Part shown: positions 57,489 through 59,553 of the stretch, one piece after another
Layout: each line of letters starts with the position of its first letter
How positions within the stretch are numbered: position 1 is the stretch's first letter
NCBI GenBank assembly: GCA_013141015.1
Contig: JABFRT010000016.1
Coordinates: forward strand, 1 to 59,553
Direction of reading: 5' to 3'
Source: Hyphomicrobium sp.
GTDB lineage: Bacteria > Pseudomonadota > Alphaproteobacteria > Rhizobiales > Hyphomicrobiaceae
Length of the DNA stretch: 59,553 nt
The notes under the pieces: model-generated
The model's database searches: none
Told to the model about the DNA's origin: nothing
The model's input: only the letters and a program-made list of their open reading frames with translations
Translations under genes and position numbers: made by a program

Positions 57489-58529
57489 ATGGTCATGTCC
57501 GATGTTATTACGACAAATGTACCGCAAACAGAAAGCCGACGTGCATTCTTTCTTGTAACCCTTTTCGTCCTCACTATCGCTACAACCATCACTTATCCGC
57601 TATTCGGCGAATACATGTCGGTAAGTGCCAGCTACTCAAACGTCATTTTTCTAATTCTCGGTTGGTTCAGCACCGCCCATGTGGCTACCACAGCCTTTTT
57701 CTACGCAGATCGGGATTTTCTTCCTCATGCCTTGTCGCGGCCGTTTCGCTATATCTATGCGCCATTACTCGTTATTGGCATTTGCATTGTGGTATGGGGC
57801 CTAACTTACAAATCCGCGAGTTTTTGGTACCCATGGCAAGTCTATCACTCCTGGCTGCTGTGGCATTACATGCGCCAGAATATCGGTGTCTCAGCTCTTG
57901 CTGCGCAGGCCAGTTTAGAAAGCCGTATTACAGACCTAGAACGGCGCGCCATTACCGCCTCTAGCATCGGAGCGATTTTTGGTGCGGCCCATTTCGGACC
58001 CGCTGGACCGCTGAGCGACCAGCAAGAGCAAATCATAACCATGATAGGCGCTATCATCTACGCTGCGAGTTTATTGACTATGGCTTACGCTATCTGGAAA
58101 AGGGTTTTGAGCACCCCGGGGCAATACATTACTCCCGTCTTCCTCATTGCGGTGATGGCATTCTTCGCCCCCACCTTTTTCTCCAACAATTACATTGCCG
58201 CTGTGATGGGCTATGCGGTCGCGCATGCCCTCCAGTATTGGTTTCTGATTTCATTAGTCGCCGCAGGCACTGGGCGAAAATCTAGCTACTTAAAGAGCTT
58301 GGGTTCACTCATAGCTTTAACCGTGGCAATCTGGGCCATCATCTACGCATCGAGGCAACCAGAATTGTGGAACAACTTGGCCGGTTGGATCGCTGGGACA
58401 GGTTTCGGTATCACCATCGCGCATTTCGTAATTGATGCGGATGCTTGGAGATTGCGCGAAAAGTTCCAACGAAATTACGTGATGAGCCGTCTAGCTCCAT
58501 TCATGGGCATGCAAACTAAAGGCGGCTAA
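57489..58529 (+). CDS. Polytopic membrane protein of unknown function
   Basis: This 346-residue protein has about nine membrane segments. Histidines lie in suggestive places: STAHVATTAFFY, VYHSWLLWHYMRQNIG, VAHALQYWF and IAHFVIDADAWRLRE, so a metal site in the membrane is possible. Codon use looks more AT-rich than the housekeeping genes. It sits between two insertion elements, so it may have been acquired. I do not recognise the family. CAGGG lies before the ATG; an ATG two codons on is an alternative. Confidence 0.65.
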   Translation: MVMSDVITTNVPQTESRRAFFLVTLFVLTIATTITYPLFGEYMSVSASYSNVIFLILGWFSTAHVATTAFFYADRDFLPHALSRPFRYIYAPLLVIGICIVVWGLTYKSASFWYPWQVYHSWLLWHYMRQNIGVSALAAQASLESRITDLERRAITASSIGAIFGAAHFGPAGPLSDQQEQIITMIGAIIYAASLLTMAYAIWKRVLSTPGQYITPVFLIAVMAFFAPTFFSNNYIAAVMGYAVAHALQYWFLISLVAAGTGRKSSYLKSLGSLIALTVAIWAIIYASRQPELWNNLAGWIAGTGFGITIAHFVIDADAWRLREKFQRNYVMSRLAPFMGMQTKGG

Positions 58530-58609
58530 GTCCCCGGCAGAATGCGCTGCGACGCACCAAATCAGCCCGCGTAGCACGGATCAATCAAAGCGAAGAAATG
58601 TAGCAACCA

Positions 58610-59553
58610 TTAAAGATACGACGCTGAATTTTTGATCCAGGGTGCGTTTCTGGCCAGGACAGCATTGGCGTAAATGAGCAACTTTCTGGCGCAGGCGGTG
58701 AGTGCCGCGTTGTGTGCTTTGCCCTTCGCAGTCAGGCGCTTGTAGAGAGCGATCAACGCCGGGTTCCAGCGGAATGCTGCGGGCAATGCGGCGGCATACA
58801 ACGACCTCCTGACACGGCCCCGCCCCCCTGCAATGTGGCGATGACCTTTGTGTTTTCCGCTGTCATCATCGAAGGGTGCAAGCCCTGCGAGTGCCGCCGC
58901 TTCTTCCCGTGACACGCGGCCAAGTTCAGGCATGCGAACGATCAGCGAGATCGCAGTTCGCTCGCCGATGCCTGGCACGCTCAAGACGAGATTGAGGCGG
59001 CGCGCAAAATCGTCGTGGGTGCGCAGGGAAGCTGCGATGCGCTCAAGTTCTGCGGCGCGGCGTTTTTTCAAGCGGGCTATATCGGCCTCTGCCACGCGCC
59101 TCAATCTCGGTTGATCGATATGTTCAAGGCGGACTTTGATGCGGGCAATGTCTTCCTCGATCTGCTCGACGAAAGTGAGATTTTGCGCGAGATCATTGAG
59201 CCGTTCGTCGCTTTGGCGTTGGTCTTGATTCAGCGCTGCTGTACAGGCAGCAATTGTTCCAGCGTCGATTTTGTCGTTCTTGGCGCGCCGCAAATGCATG
59301 CGGGCATAGGCTTTGACCTGAACGGGTTGAGCACGAGCACGGTAAAGCCGTGTTGCCTGAGATGTGCAACAACGCCGTGTTCGTATCCGCCTGTTGCTTC
59401 GATGCCAACGCGCGTGATGTCGGCTTTGTGAGATGAGCTGCGAGCTGTTGCCAGCCATTGAGTGCGTTCTGCACCTGCCAGCATTGACCGTTCTTCTAAG
59501 AACTGCAATGTCGAGCTTAGCTTTCGAAGTGTCTATTCCAGCCGTGGCGGGTT
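58610..59553 (-). pseudogene. IS110-family transposase, frameshifted and cut by window end
   Basis: The DEDD transposase pieces are present but in different frames. GIDTSKAKLDIAV (59520-59480 area) is in one frame, ERTQWLATARSSSHKADITRVGIEATGGYEH...LVLNP in a second (59470-59310), and VQVKAYARMHLRRAKNDKIDA through the C-terminal Tnp_20 part VPGIGERTAISLIVRMPEL again in the first. Two shifts (about 59470-59500 and 59315) break the gene. It is also truncated by the end of the window, so its start and left end are not visible. Confidence 0.8.

Overview
The window comes from an alphaproteobacterial chromosome, most likely of the order Hyphomicrobiales (Rhizobiales). The evidence is the 16S-tRNA-Ile-tRNA-Ala-23S-5S operon with a helix-9 insertion in the 23S, the order ubiB-ubiE-mutM-rpsT-dnaA-dnaN-recF-gyrB, and the presence of GcrA, RegB/RegA, MmcB, a SAM-II riboswitch before metZ, a two-domain-length dCTP deaminase and a CtrA-type box. 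I cannot name the genus.

Layout. 1-4032: 3' end of 16S, two tRNAs, 23S, 5S and a terminator, all on +. 4092-7645: small accessory genes (secreted protein, DUF1348, CMD-family protein, DUF2946 protein, a Met/His-rich outer-membrane transporter). 7749-12836: ubiB, a secreted protein, ubiE, mutM and a tandem pair of related membrane proteins. 12995-23660: the replication cluster. rpsT is followed by a putative origin (DnaA boxes, a perfect TTAA-N7-TTAA CtrA box, GANTC sites), then a rhodanese gene, dnaA, dnaN, recF and gyrB; a DUF4375 gene flanked by palindromic repeats sits between dnaN and recF. 23661-24188: a DUF4160-DUF2442 gene pair lies between gyrB and a diverged second copy of the last 81 bases of gyrB, which marks it as an inserted module. 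24194-33118: membrane, peptidase and cell-wall genes (DUF4112, M48 peptidase, CPA2 antiporter, PBP1A, YgjP-like peptidase). 33316-36334: SCO1 divergent from the RegB/RegA redox two-component pair. 36373-40744: mmcB, a Lon-like AAA protein that lacks the Walker A lysine and the protease domain and is coupled to an unknown gene, and PPK2. 40935-49158: gcrA, argD-argF-hslO, an EF-hand lipoprotein, an arsC-like relic, argE, apaG and metZ. 49199-56412: SAM-II riboswitch, dcd, DUF1428, an HU protein with a Lys/Ala tail, dapE, DUF805, dapD and a Lys/Ala-rich tandem-repeat protein. 56469-59553: an IS5-family element with a programmed frameshift, an unknown membrane protein, and a broken IS110-family transposase cut by the window end.

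How it fits together. Most of the window is housekeeping: initiation and elongation of replication, ubiquinone synthesis, base-excision repair, arginine, methionine and lysine/peptidoglycan precursors, redox control and cell-cycle control (CtrA box, GANTC sites, GcrA). The novelty lies in insertions into this conserved frame: the module at the gyrB 3' end, the DUF4375 gene between REP-like palindromes, and the degenerate Lon-like two-gene unit. Start codons were chosen from ribosome-binding sites, overlaps and family alignment from memory; no database search was possible.
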